A stretch of 64,000 nucleotides of DNA from Rhizobiaceae bacterium (GTDB lineage: Bacteria; Pseudomonadota; Alphaproteobacteria; Rhizobiales; Rhizobiaceae), in contig JAHBYU010000007.1 in assembly GCA_019635775.1 (NCBI GenBank), forward strand, positions 62,001-126,000, in the 5' to 3' direction. Positions 1 through 7,832 of this stretch are shown here, piece by piece; the first letter of the stretch is position 1; every line of letters begins with the position of its first letter. Under the pieces are notes generated by a model. The model worked only from the letters and a program-made list of their open reading frames with translations. It was not told where the DNA came from and made no database searches. A program made the translations under genes and the position numbers.

Positions 1-734
1 GTGCCGCCGACGATGCGGCCCACCTGCACTGTGGTCCAGGGTGGGTCGAACCGGCTTCCAGCCTGCGCACGCTCCTTGAGACGCTCTCCCAATTCAAGGA
101 GTCGTGAGATGTAGCGGGTCGCATACTCCACGGCGTTCACGCCCCTACCGGGCTGCGAGCCGTGCCCTTCCAGTCCGGTGAACTCGGTCGTGTATTCGTA
201 GCAGCCCTTGTGACCTTCGATAATGCGCATGCTGGTCGGCTCGCCAATGATGGCGACAGAAGGACGGATGCCTGCATTTTCGATCTCGCCCATCAGGGCT
301 CTGGCACCCAGGCAGCCAACCTCCTCGTCATAGGTGAGCGCGAAATGGATCGGTCGGGAGAGGTTCGCGACGGCGAACCGCGGAGCCATCGCCAGAGCAG
401 CTGCGATGAAACCCTTCATGTCGCATGCGCCGCGACCATACAGCCGACCGTCGCGTTCGGTCAGGGCAAAGGGGTCACTGGCCCACTCCGACGGATCAGC
501 GGGTACAACGTCCGTGTGTCCGCTGAGGACGATACCGCCATCTCCAACTGGTCCGATCGTAGCGAACAGGTTGGCCTTGGTGCCGCTCTCGTCGCGTGAC
601 AGGGACAGCGTGGCCCCGGCGTCGGACAGCAGGTCGGCGGCATATGCGATCAGTTCGAGATTGCTTTCCGACGACACTGTCGGAAAGGCAATAAGCTGGC
701 CCAGTATCTCGCGTGTGCGGGCGAGCATATCCAT
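1..734 (-). CDS. ArgE-like M20 deacetylase (3' end outside window)
   Basis: Metal-dependent amidohydrolase of the acetylornithine deacetylase group; 244 residues are visible and the C-terminus lies beyond the window edge. Seen: SGHTDVVP (His and Asp metal ligands, near residue 75), GRGACDMKG, TYDEEVGCLGA (the Glu-Glu catalytic and metal pair) and GEPTSM, in the expected order. The ATG at 734 lies 8 bases after the stop of doeA, so the two are probably one transcript. Ectoine hydrolase releases N-acetyl-diaminobutyrate, which needs deacetylation, and this enzyme is placed to do that; the role is inferred. A true arginine-pathway ArgE is the alternative. Family confidence is high, substrate confidence low. 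Confidence 0.85.
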   Translation of the reverse strand, partial: MDMLARTREILGQLIAFPTVSSESNLELIAYAADLLSDAGATLSLSRDESGTKANLFATIGPVGDGGIVLSGHTDVVPADPSEWASDPFALTERDGRLYGRGACDMKGFIAAALAMAPRFAVANLSRPIHFALTYDEEVGCLGARALMGEIENAGIRPSVAIIGEPTSMRIIEGHKGCYEYTTEFTGLEGHGSQPGRGVNAVEYATRYISRLLELGERLKERAQAGSRFDPPWTTVQVGRIVGG

Positions 735-742
735 GCCGGTTC

Positions 743-1927
743 TCAGTCCTTGACAAACAGTTTGCGCGGCCGGTCGCAGAAGCATTCGGCCGGGCCTGAC
801 TCCCGGATCAGGATGCTCTCGGTTATCTCGAGGCCCCAATCGTCCATCCACAATCCCGGCATGAAGTGGAAGGTCATGCCGGCCTGGAGGATTGTCTCGT
901 CTTCCTTGCGGAACGAGATGGTGCGTTCGCCCCAGTCTGGCGGATAGGAAATCCCGATCGCGTAGCCGCAGCGGCTATCCTTGTCGATGCCCGCCCGCTC
1001 AAGCGAACCGAAGAGCGCCCGAGCCACGTCGCCCGCCCGGTTGCCCGGTCGCGCCGCTTCAAGGCCGGCCTCCAGCCCCTCCACCAAGGCCTTCTCGGCT
1101 TCGACAATCTTCTGCGGCGGCTTGCCGAGATAAACCGTACGGCAAAATGGCGTGTGGTATCGGCGATAGCAGCCAGCAATCTCAAAGAAGGTGGCTTCGC
1201 CCTTTCGGAACGGCCGGTTATCCCAGGTCAGATGTGGCGCTGCTGCATCGGTGCCCGACGGCAACAATGGGACAATAGCGGCATAGTCTCCCCACGCATC
1301 GCCGACGCCGCGTATCGCGTCGCCGAAGATCTCGGCCACGACTTCGTTCTTTGGCCGCCCCGGCTCCACCCTTTCGACGATCCCATCGACGATCTTCTCG
1401 GCGATCCGGGCGGCCTTGCGCATGAACGCGATTTCCTCGTCAGACTTGATCCCCCGCTGCCAGTTGACCAGCGCGGTCGCGTCGATGAGCTTGGCCTCCG
1501 GCAATTCGTCTTTGAGGACCAGGAAGGCCTTGGCGGAAAAATAGTAGTTGTCCAGTTCAAGGCCTATCCGTCCCGCAGCGTGGCCCCGATCGCGAAGAAG
1601 CGCGGCCAGATCCTGCATCGGATGGCGCACCGTCGACTGCACATAGTGGTCTCCGTAGCCTGCGACATGCCTGTCGTCCATCCAGACCGTGCGGATGGCT
1701 CCGTTGACGTCCTGCGACCTTCCCCACCACACCGGGTCGGCGTCGTGGAAGACGATCACTCCCTGATGTACGTAAAAGGACCAGCCGTCGTATCCCGTGA
1801 TCCATGCCATGTTCGATGGATCCTCGACGAACAGCACGTCGAGATCCCGCTCCGCCATCGCCTGACGCACCTTGGCGAGACGCCGGTTGTATTCCGGGCG
1901 GGAGAAGGGGAGTTGTTCCGCCGGCAT
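743..1927 (-). CDS. doeA: Ectoine hydrolase, creatinase-like M24 family (DoeA/EutD)
   Basis: A 394-residue cytoplasmic hydrolase expected to open the ectoine ring to N-acetyl-2,4-diaminobutyrate. The N-terminal creatinase domain (about 1-165) precedes a pita-bread M24 domain. The positions holding the two Asp metal ligands in prolidases read FFEIAG and YHTPFCRT, i.e. Glu and Pro, so this is a creatinase-type rather than dinuclear-metal peptidase. The Glu of the last M24 motif appears in LEITESILI. AGGAGG lies upstream of the ATG at 1927. The gene is divergent from ehuB and precedes an M20 deacetylase by 8 bases. The ehu/eut context makes ectoine the best substrate; a generic Xaa-Pro peptidase is unlikely. 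Confidence 0.88.
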   Translation of the reverse strand: MPAEQLPFSRPEYNRRLAKVRQAMAERDLDVLFVEDPSNMAWITGYDGWSFYVHQGVIVFHDADPVWWGRSQDVNGAIRTVWMDDRHVAGYGDHYVQSTVRHPMQDLAALLRDRGHAAGRIGLELDNYYFSAKAFLVLKDELPEAKLIDATALVNWQRGIKSDEEIAFMRKAARIAEKIVDGIVERVEPGRPKNEVVAEIFGDAIRGVGDAWGDYAAIVPLLPSGTDAAAPHLTWDNRPFRKGEATFFEIAGCYRRYHTPFCRTVYLGKPPQKIVEAEKALVEGLEAGLEAARPGNRAGDVARALFGSLERAGIDKDSRCGYAIGISYPPDWGERTISFRKEDETILQAGMTFHFMPGLWMDDWGLEITESILIRESGPAECFCDRPRKLFVKD

Positions 1928-2031
1928 TGTTTCCTCCTGAGAACACCGATGAATTCATCATCACATGTACACATCTAAGGTGAGTTTCTGCGAACTAACA
2001 AGAGAATTTCAGCTTTTCTGCCAAAAATTCG

Positions 2032-2071
2032 TTGACAGCGAATAGGCTCCGCGTGATGTTGTGCACAACAT
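2032..2071 (+). promoter_or_regulatory. Putative ehuB promoter with 16-bp palindromic operator
   Basis: TTGACA at 2032-2037 is a consensus -35 hexamer. At a 17-base spacing the -10 region (about 2055-2060, GATGTT) falls on the perfect palindrome ATGTTGTGCACAACAT at 2056-2071. The ehuB start codon follows 36 bases later. A protein bound there would block RNA polymerase. The AsnC/Lrp regulator at 7231 is a candidate binder. Rhizobial ectoine loci are also known to use GntR-type regulators, none of which is in this window. The palindrome is seen; its use is inferred. Confidence 0.55.
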
Positions 2072-2107
2072 AAAACCATAAGGTGGAACAGACACAGGAG
2101 AACCTCC

Positions 2108-2962
2108 ATGAAGACTTCGTTTCTGAAGGGTATGGCCGTGCTTGGCGTGGCAGCTTTGGCGCTTGGGTCGATCGCTACTTCCTCAAGCGCGCAGACGCTT
2201 ATGGAAAGAGCTGAAAAAGGGGAGCCGATCCGCATCGGTTTCGCGAATGAAATCCCGTTTGCCTATCCAGGCGACGATGGCAGCCCCAAGGGCTTCGTCA
2301 ACGTATTCACGATCGCCGTTCTCAAGAAGATGGGATACGACAAGGTAGAGCCTGTGCAGACCGAATGGGGAGGACTCATACCCGGTCTGAATGCCAACCG
2401 GTTCGACATCGTGACCGGCGGCATGAACATCTTGGCGAGCCGCTGCGAAAATATCGCGTTTACGGAACCGATGGCGAAAGTTGGCGATGGCTTCATCGTG
2501 GCGCCTGGCAACCCGAAGAAGATCGGCGACTATGAGAGCGTTGCCAAGAGCGGTGCGGTGATGGTGACCGGGGCGGGCTACTCGAACATCGAGGCGGCCA
2601 AGGCGGCAGGCGTGGCCGAAGCCAACATCATGCAGGTTCCGGGTCCGACGGAGATACTCGCTGCGGTGACGGCGGGTCGTGCCGATGCCGGCGCCGGTAC
2701 CTACTTCACGATGAAGCAGCTCGCGGACGCGTCAGGCGGCGCGGTGGAGCCGACGGATCCTAGCGCGATGCCCGAGAGTTCCTTCAACTGGGCCGGGATC
2801 GGTTTCCGCAAGGCCGATCAGGACTTCCTCGACAAGTTCAATGCGGCCATGAAAGAGTATATCGGTACCGACGAGATGCTGGCGGCCGTCGCGGAATATG
2901 GCTACAGCAAGGACTCGCTGCCCGGCGACAAGACCACCGAGTGGGTCTGCGCAAACCGTTGA
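2108..2962 (+). CDS. ehuB: Ectoine/hydroxyectoine ABC transporter, substrate-binding protein
   Basis: A 284-residue periplasmic solute-binding protein of the amino-acid (family 3) type. A Sec signal peptide (Lys near the start, hydrophobic core, cleavage near SSSAQT about residue 29) precedes two alpha/beta lobes starting at IRIGFANEIPF. AGGAG sits just upstream of the ATG. It heads ehuBCDA and lies opposite doeA, which is why ectoine is proposed over a plain amino acid. A stable hairpin follows its stop codon. Transport family is certain; substrate assignment rests on the surrounding ectoine genes. Confidence 0.9.
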   Translation: MKTSFLKGMAVLGVAALALGSIATSSSAQTLMERAEKGEPIRIGFANEIPFAYPGDDGSPKGFVNVFTIAVLKKMGYDKVEPVQTEWGGLIPGLNANRFDIVTGGMNILASRCENIAFTEPMAKVGDGFIVAPGNPKKIGDYESVAKSGAVMVTGAGYSNIEAAKAAGVAEANIMQVPGPTEILAAVTAGRADAGAGTYFTMKQLADASGGAVEPTDPSAMPESSFNWAGIGFRKADQDFLDKFNAAMKEYIGTDEMLAAVAEYGYSKDSLPGDKTTEWVCANR

Positions 2963-2969
2963 CCTGAAT

Positions 2970-2992
2970 GCGGGCCGCCCATCGCGGCCCGC
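2970..2992 (+). promoter_or_regulatory. Intercistronic hairpin between ehuB and ehuC
   Basis: A perfect 9-bp stem GCGGGCCGC / GCGGCCCGC with loop CCATC lies 7 bases after the ehuB stop and upstream of the chosen ehuC start. No T run follows, so it is not a canonical terminator. It probably protects the 3' end of an ehuB mRNA fragment and so favours excess binding protein over permease. Confidence 0.55.
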
Positions 2993-3069
2993 TGGTCCCG
3001 AGAGGAAGGCGACCGCGTGATCACGGCAGCCCTTCTGCACTGGTGGGTCTGACGGGAGGGCCGAGCAGC

Positions 3070-3735
3070 TTGTCCTATCTCGAATTTCTGGGCCAATACG
3101 GCGACCGCATTCTCTCCGGTACGCTGGTAACAATCGTACTGACTGTTCTCGCAGCGGTGCTGGCGGTTGCGATCGCCGTGGCAGCAGGCCTTATGCGTCT
3201 GTCGCGCAATGCGCTGATACGCGGCGTGGCGACGGTCTACATCGAGATCTTTCGCGGCACGTCGCTGCTGGTGCAACTCTACTGGATTTTCTTCGTCCTG
3301 CCGCTGTTCGGAATAACGCTCGAGAAGTTTACCGCCGGATTCGTAGCCGTCGGCATGAATCTCGGCGCCTACGGGGCGGAACTGGTACGCGGCGCCATTC
3401 TGTCGGTGCCGAAAGGTCAGTGGGAGGCGGCGCTCGCGCTCAACATGTCGCCGGCCAAGCGCATGTATCGCGTTATCCTGCCTCAGGCCGTTCTGATCAT
3501 GCTGCCGCCCTGGGGCAACCTGCTTATCGAGCTTCTGAAGGGCACCGCGTTGGTTTCCCTCATCGCAGTGGCGGACCTGATGTTCCAGGTGAAGCAGATA
3601 AACGGCACCACCTTCCTTTCCGCGCAATCTTTCGGCACGGCGCTGATCATCTACTACGTCCTGGCTCGTTTCCTGCTCACGCCCTTCATGCGCTGGCTGG
3701 AGCGGTTCATGCAGCGCAAGCTGGGGAGGGCGTGA
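3070..3735 (+). CDS. ehuC: Ectoine/hydroxyectoine ABC transporter permease EhuC
   Basis: Inner-membrane permease of the HisM/GlnP type, 221 residues, about five membrane segments, with the cytoplasmic EAA loop GQWEAALALNMSPAKR that contacts the ATPase. The TTG at 3070 was chosen because GGGAGGG lies 9 bases upstream and the resulting length suits the family. An in-frame ATG at 2968 would add a polar, arginine-rich stretch encoded across the hairpin and is unlikely. ehuD follows after 4 bases. With EhuD it would form the translocation channel. Confidence 0.87.
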   Translation: MSYLEFLGQYGDRILSGTLVTIVLTVLAAVLAVAIAVAAGLMRLSRNALIRGVATVYIEIFRGTSLLVQLYWIFFVLPLFGITLEKFTAGFVAVGMNLGAYGAELVRGAILSVPKGQWEAALALNMSPAKRMYRVILPQAVLIMLPPWGNLLIELLKGTALVSLIAVADLMFQVKQINGTTFLSAQSFGTALIIYYVLARFLLTPFMRWLERFMQRKLGRA

Positions 3736-3739
3736 GGCA

Positions 3740-4411
3740 ATGTTGGACTGGAACTGGCAATTCACCTGGGAAATTCTGCCTCGCCTGATCGTCGCGACCG
3801 GCAATACGTTGCTGGCGGCGGGGCTTGGGTACGGTATAGCCGTGGTGATCGGTCTCGTCTTTGCACTCGCTCAGCGCACACCATTCAGCGTCGTCACGAT
3901 CGTCGTGCGCGAAGCGGTGGAGTTCATCCGCTCGACACCGCTGGTGCTTCAGATCTTCTTCGTTTTCTATGTGGGTCCTCAATTCGGTATCAGGCTCTCG
4001 CCGTGGACAGCGGGGATGATCGCCATTGGCCTCCACTATGCGGCGTATCTCTCCGAGGTCTACCGCGGCGGGATTGAAAGCGTACCCAAGGGGCAGTGGG
4101 AGGCAGCGACTTCGCTAAACCTGTCGACTGCACGAACCTATTTCCGGGTGGTCATTCCGCAGGCCCTTCCTCCGTCCCTAGCGGGGATGGGAAACTATCT
4201 GGTCGGCATCTTCAAGGACACTCCGATGCTTTCGGTGATCGGAGTGGCCGAACTCATGCACACTGCCAACGCCATCGGTTCGGAGACATACCGCTTCCTG
4301 GAACCTTACACGCTGGTTGGCGTCATCTTCCTCCTTATTTCGCTTCCCACCGCAGCAGGAATTCGCCTGTTCGAGGGCTGGGTGCGCCGCAAGCTCGGGA
4401 TGGTCTCATGA
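3740..4411 (+). CDS. ehuD: Ectoine/hydroxyectoine ABC transporter permease EhuD
   Basis: Second permease of the importer, 223 residues, several hydrophobic segments and the EAA loop GQWEAATSLNLSTARTYFR. It is paralogous to EhuC, and polar amino-acid importers commonly use two related permeases. GGGAGG lies upstream of the ATG. Its stop overlaps the ehuA start (ATGA), giving translational coupling to the ATPase. Confidence 0.88.
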   Translation: MLDWNWQFTWEILPRLIVATGNTLLAAGLGYGIAVVIGLVFALAQRTPFSVVTIVVREAVEFIRSTPLVLQIFFVFYVGPQFGIRLSPWTAGMIAIGLHYAAYLSEVYRGGIESVPKGQWEAATSLNLSTARTYFRVVIPQALPPSLAGMGNYLVGIFKDTPMLSVIGVAELMHTANAIGSETYRFLEPYTLVGVIFLLISLPTAAGIRLFEGWVRRKLGMVS

Positions 4412-5229
4412 ACGCGCAGGACTTGTCGGCATTTCCGATGGCACTTCAAGGCGACAACGTACCCATGGTGAGCTTCAAGAACGTTACAAAGAGCTACGGA
4501 AGTCTGGTGGTGCTCGACGCGCTGGACCTCGATGTCGCCGAGGGAGAGATGGTCACGATCATCGGACCATCCGGTTCCGGCAAGACGACTGTCCTCAGGA
4601 TGCTGATGACGCTCGAGACCATCAATGAAGGAGTCATCTATGTCGATGGTGAGCCGCTGACGCACATGCCGAACGGCAACGGCCTTGTGCCAGCAAACAG
4701 AAGTCATCTTCGCAAGATGCGATCGAAGATCGGCATGTGCTTCCAGCACTTCAACCTCTTCCCCCACATGACGGCGCTCGAGAACTGTATGGAGGGACCC
4801 GTCCACGTACTAGGCTTGTCGAAAAAGGAGGCGCGCGAAAGATCGGAAGAGCTTCTGGCATTGGTCGGAATGGCCGAAAAGCGCGATCAGCACCCGTCGC
4901 GACTTTCGGGAGGACAGCAGCAACGTGTCGCCATCGCCCGGGCCATGGCGATGCGGCCGAAGGTCATGCTCTTCGACGAGGTAACCTCGGCCCTCGATCC
5001 GGAGGTCATCGGCGAAGTCACCAACGTAATCCGCAAGCTCGTTGCCGAGCACAACCTTACGATGCTGATGGTTACCCACCAGATGGGTTTCGCGAAGGAT
5101 ATCTCGGATCGCGTCTGCTTTTTCTACGGTGGGCGCATCGAGGAACAGGGAACGCCCGATGAACTGTTCGGCAACCCCAGACGCGAACGTACCCAGCAGT
5201 TTTTGAGCGCGGTCAAGGAGGCGGTTTGA
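4408..5229 (+). CDS. ehuA: Ectoine/hydroxyectoine ABC transporter ATP-binding protein
   Basis: A 273-residue ABC ATPase of the polar amino-acid uptake class. Walker A GPSGSGKTT, Q-loop CFQHFNLFPH, signature LSGGQQQR, Walker B VMLFDEVTSALDPE and the switch His in VTHQMG are all present. The residue after the catalytic Glu is Val where Pro is usual (DEV for DEP), a common natural variant. About 20 residues precede the ABC core. The start overlaps ehuD by 4 bases and its TGA overlaps the TTG start of eutB, so uptake and catabolic genes form one translational series. Confidence 0.9.
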   Translation: MNAQDLSAFPMALQGDNVPMVSFKNVTKSYGSLVVLDALDLDVAEGEMVTIIGPSGSGKTTVLRMLMTLETINEGVIYVDGEPLTHMPNGNGLVPANRSHLRKMRSKIGMCFQHFNLFPHMTALENCMEGPVHVLGLSKKEARERSEELLALVGMAEKRDQHPSRLSGGQQQRVAIARAMAMRPKVMLFDEVTSALDPEVIGEVTNVIRKLVAEHNLTMLMVTHQMGFAKDISDRVCFFYGGRIEEQGTPDELFGNPRRERTQQFLSAVKEAV

Positions 5230-6233
5230 GGCTGTCGCTCGCAGACGTGATGCATGCGCGCAAGGCGATTTCAGGGGTTGCCGCGCGCACGCCCCTGGTC
5301 CCGTCACCCGATATGAGCGCGCGCCTCGGGCATGAGTTCCTGCTGAAGCTCGAGATCACGCAACCAACTGGCGCCTTCAAGCTGCGCGGCGCGGTCAATG
5401 CGGTGTCCGTGCTTGCTGGAGAATTTGCCGGCGTCACTTGCTGCTCGACCGGCAATCATGGCCGCGCCGTAGCTTTTGCCGCGCGCGCCTGCGGCCTGAA
5501 GGCGGTGGTCTGCATGTCCTCCCTTGTGCCTCAGGCGAAAGTCGCGGGAATCCGTGCGCTCGGCGCGGAGGTACGTATTGTCGGACGCAGCCAGGATGAA
5601 GCACATGCCGAAAGCCGGCGATTGGCGAGGGAACAAGGACTGGTCGAGATTTCACCCTTCGACGATCCTCTGGTCATCGCCGGCCAGGGTACGATTGGTC
5701 TGGAGCTTCTGGAGGACCGGCCAGACCTCGAGGCGATCCTGGTCCCCCTTTCTGGCGGTGGGCTGGCGGCGGGCGTGGCTCTGGCCGCCAAGGCAATTAA
5801 GCCGTCTATCAGGATCATCGGCATCACCATGGACCGCGGCGCTGCGATGTATCACTCCATCCGCGCCGGGCGGCCTGTCGAGGTGGAAGAGGTGGCAAGC
5901 CTCGCCGACTCGCTTGGCGGCGGCATTGGCCTGGAAAACAGGCTCTCATTCTCGCTTTGTCGCGACCTGCTTGATGATTGCGTTCTGGTGACGGAGGACG
6001 AAATCTACGACGCCATGCAGACATTGTATTTTGAGGACCGCATGGTGGCCGAAGGTGCCAGCGTCGTCGGTATCGCCGCGATGAAGACAGGCAGGCTGCC
6101 TCGGTTCGGCGGTGCGGTTGCCACCATCATAACCGGGCGCAACGTGGATATGTCGAGTTTCACCGACGTTATCGCGGGGCGCGGGGTGCAACTGGATGAA
6201 ATCCAGGTGAAAGGGCGAACATATGCCGCATGA
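5226..6233 (+). CDS. eutB: Hydroxyectoine utilization dehydratase EutB (PLP, threonine dehydratase fold)
   Basis: A 335-residue fold-type II PLP enzyme. GAFKLRGAVN carries the Schiff-base Lys, STGNHGRA the substrate loop and LSGGGLAAG the phosphate-binding glycine loop. No ACT regulatory domain follows, so it is catabolic in type. The TTG at 5226 overlaps the ehuA stop and has AAGGAGG 4-5 bases upstream. In ectoine loci this gene, with eutC and eutA, is associated with steps specific to hydroxyectoine. eutC follows directly; eutA is not in the window. A second member of this fold lies at 18872-19816. Confidence 0.85.
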   Translation: MRLSLADVMHARKAISGVAARTPLVPSPDMSARLGHEFLLKLEITQPTGAFKLRGAVNAVSVLAGEFAGVTCCSTGNHGRAVAFAARACGLKAVVCMSSLVPQAKVAGIRALGAEVRIVGRSQDEAHAESRRLAREQGLVEISPFDDPLVIAGQGTIGLELLEDRPDLEAILVPLSGGGLAAGVALAAKAIKPSIRIIGITMDRGAAMYHSIRAGRPVEVEEVASLADSLGGGIGLENRLSFSLCRDLLDDCVLVTEDEIYDAMQTLYFEDRMVAEGASVVGIAAMKTGRLPRFGGAVATIITGRNVDMSSFTDVIAGRGVQLDEIQVKGRTYAA

Positions 6234-7215
6234 GGTAACGATCTTGACTGAGTCCGAGTTGCGCCGGCTCGTGAAGCTCGACCTTCCGGCAATCGATGTG
6301 GTGGAGCGTGCCTTTGTCGCGCTGGCGTCGGGCACGGTTGTCATGCCCCCAATCCTTTCGATGGCTATTCCGGACAGACACGGCGAGGTAGATGTCAAGA
6401 CAGCCTATATTCCCGGCTTCGAGGGCTTTGCGATCAAGGTCAGCCCCGGCTTCTTCGACAACCCGAAGATCGGCTTGCCGAGCCTCAACGGACTGATGAT
6501 CCTGTTTTCGGCGCAGACTGGTCTCGTCGAGGCGCTGCTGCTTGACAACGGATATCTCACCGACGTTCGCACGGCGGCAGCCGGCGCGGTCGCTGCACGC
6601 CATCTCGCGCCGTCACGCGTGGAGACCGCAGGCGTGATTGGCACCGGCGCACAGGCGCGTCTGCAGATGCAGGCTGCACATCTTGTCAGGCCGTTCGACC
6701 GGGTCCTGATCTGGGGGCGAGACGCAGCGAAGGCCGAAGCCTGTGCGCGAGACATTGCTGCCGCGCTCCCGGTAGTCGCCAGATATGAGCCCGATCCGGA
6801 ACGGCTCGTCGCTGCAAGCCAGCTTGTGGTGACGACGACGCCTGCAGAACACCCGGTGGTGAAGGCAGACTGGCTGCATCAGCGACTCCATGTCACCGCG
6901 ATGGGCTCCGACCAGGCTGGCAAGAACGAGATCGATCCTGCCGCGCTTTCCGCTGCAGACATCTATGTCTGCGATCGCGTGAGCCAGTGCGAATTGCTTG
7001 GCGAACTGCGCAGCGCCCTTACCGCTGGCGTCTGGAAGCGAGGCAGGCCGCCTGAACTGGGCGAGATCGTGGCCGGTGTGAAGCCGGGTCGTTCCGGGGA
7101 CGAACAGGTCACCCTTTGCGACCTCACTGGCACCGGTGCACAGGACACGGCGATTGCGAGCTTCGCCTTCGGCAATGCGCTGGGTGTCGGAGCGGGTACG
7201 AAGATCGCGACCTGA
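6223..7215 (+). CDS. eutC: Ectoine utilization protein EutC (ornithine cyclodeaminase family)
   Basis: A 330-residue protein of the ornithine cyclodeaminase/mu-crystallin family with a Rossmann NAD site, GVIGTGAQARLQMQAA (about residues 143-158), preceded by LTDVRTAAAGAVAAR. It overlaps the eutB end by 11 bases. In ectoine gene clusters it is proposed to work with EutB on hydroxyectoine; its exact reaction is not settled. The ending GVGAGTKIAT is family-like. The family alone would not separate it from alanine dehydrogenase or ketimine reductase relatives; the neighbourhood does. Confidence 0.84.
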   Translation: MPHEVTILTESELRRLVKLDLPAIDVVERAFVALASGTVVMPPILSMAIPDRHGEVDVKTAYIPGFEGFAIKVSPGFFDNPKIGLPSLNGLMILFSAQTGLVEALLLDNGYLTDVRTAAAGAVAARHLAPSRVETAGVIGTGAQARLQMQAAHLVRPFDRVLIWGRDAAKAEACARDIAAALPVVARYEPDPERLVAASQLVVTTTPAEHPVVKADWLHQRLHVTAMGSDQAGKNEIDPAALSAADIYVCDRVSQCELLGELRSALTAGVWKRGRPPELGEIVAGVKPGRSGDEQVTLCDLTGTGAQDTAIASFAFGNALGVGAGTKIAT

Positions 7216-7230
7216 AGGGAAGCCCGAGCG

Positions 7231-7719
7231 ATGCTGAGGCTGGACGAGCGCGACCTCAAGATGCTGTCGATCCTCGCGCGCGAGGGCCGCATCTCGAAGG
7301 CAGATCTGGCCAAGCGTGTGAATCTCTCGGCCGCTCCCGCATGGGAACGCCTCAAGCGGCTGGAAGATGCCGGAATCATAACGGGTTATCGGGCCGACAT
7401 CGCGCTGAAAAAGCTCGCGCAGCACGTGACCGTATTCATGGCCGCGGAGCTGGAAAGCCACCGTGTCGAGGACTTTCAGCAGTTCGAGAGAACACTTTCC
7501 CCTCTTGATGAGGTCGTCGCCTGCTGGGCTGTTGGCGGTGGCTTCGACTACATCCTCCAAATCGTGACGCGTGACATCGACAGCTACCAGCGTCTGGTAG
7601 ACCATCTCCTGGAAGCGAGAGTTGGTCTGGCCCGCTACTTCACCTATGTCGTCACCAAACCGGTGAAGATATCGGCACCACCTCTGCAGTGGCTGGTGGC
7701 CTCACCGGCAAACGAATGA
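7231..7719 (+). CDS. doeX: AsnC/Lrp-family transcriptional regulator (DoeX-like)
   Basis: A 162-residue regulator. The N-terminal winged HTH (about 4-55, LDERDLKMLSILAREGRI then SKADLAKRVNLS) precedes an AsnC ligand-sensing alpha/beta domain. An AsnC/Lrp gene (doeX) is a regular member of ectoine degradation clusters and is thought to respond to pathway intermediates. It starts 15 bases after eutC with AAGGGA upstream, so it is co-transcribed with the genes it probably controls. The palindrome at 2056-2071 is a possible target; no binding evidence can be read from sequence. Confidence 0.85.
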   Translation: MLRLDERDLKMLSILAREGRISKADLAKRVNLSAAPAWERLKRLEDAGIITGYRADIALKKLAQHVTVFMAAELESHRVEDFQQFERTLSPLDEVVACWAVGGGFDYILQIVTRDIDSYQRLVDHLLEARVGLARYFTYVVTKPVKISAPPLQWLVASPANE

Positions 7720-7832
7720 AAGTCGCACGCCCACATATCCAAAGAAGCTTTCCCGGGTTGACGGTTCTTCGAAACGATCATTGGCGGTTCGCAGTTCATG
7801 CTGATGGCTCTCGCCACAGAGGACCCCGCGCC

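Noticed and set aside
2970..2992. ehuB-ehuC hairpin as a true terminator
   Set aside because: No T run follows the stem and the operon continues, so mRNA protection is more likely.
2968..3069. N-terminal extension of ehuC from ATG 2968
   Set aside because: It would read through the intercistronic hairpin, add an Arg-rich non-membrane segment, and has no ribosome site, whereas TTG 3070 has GGGAGGG.
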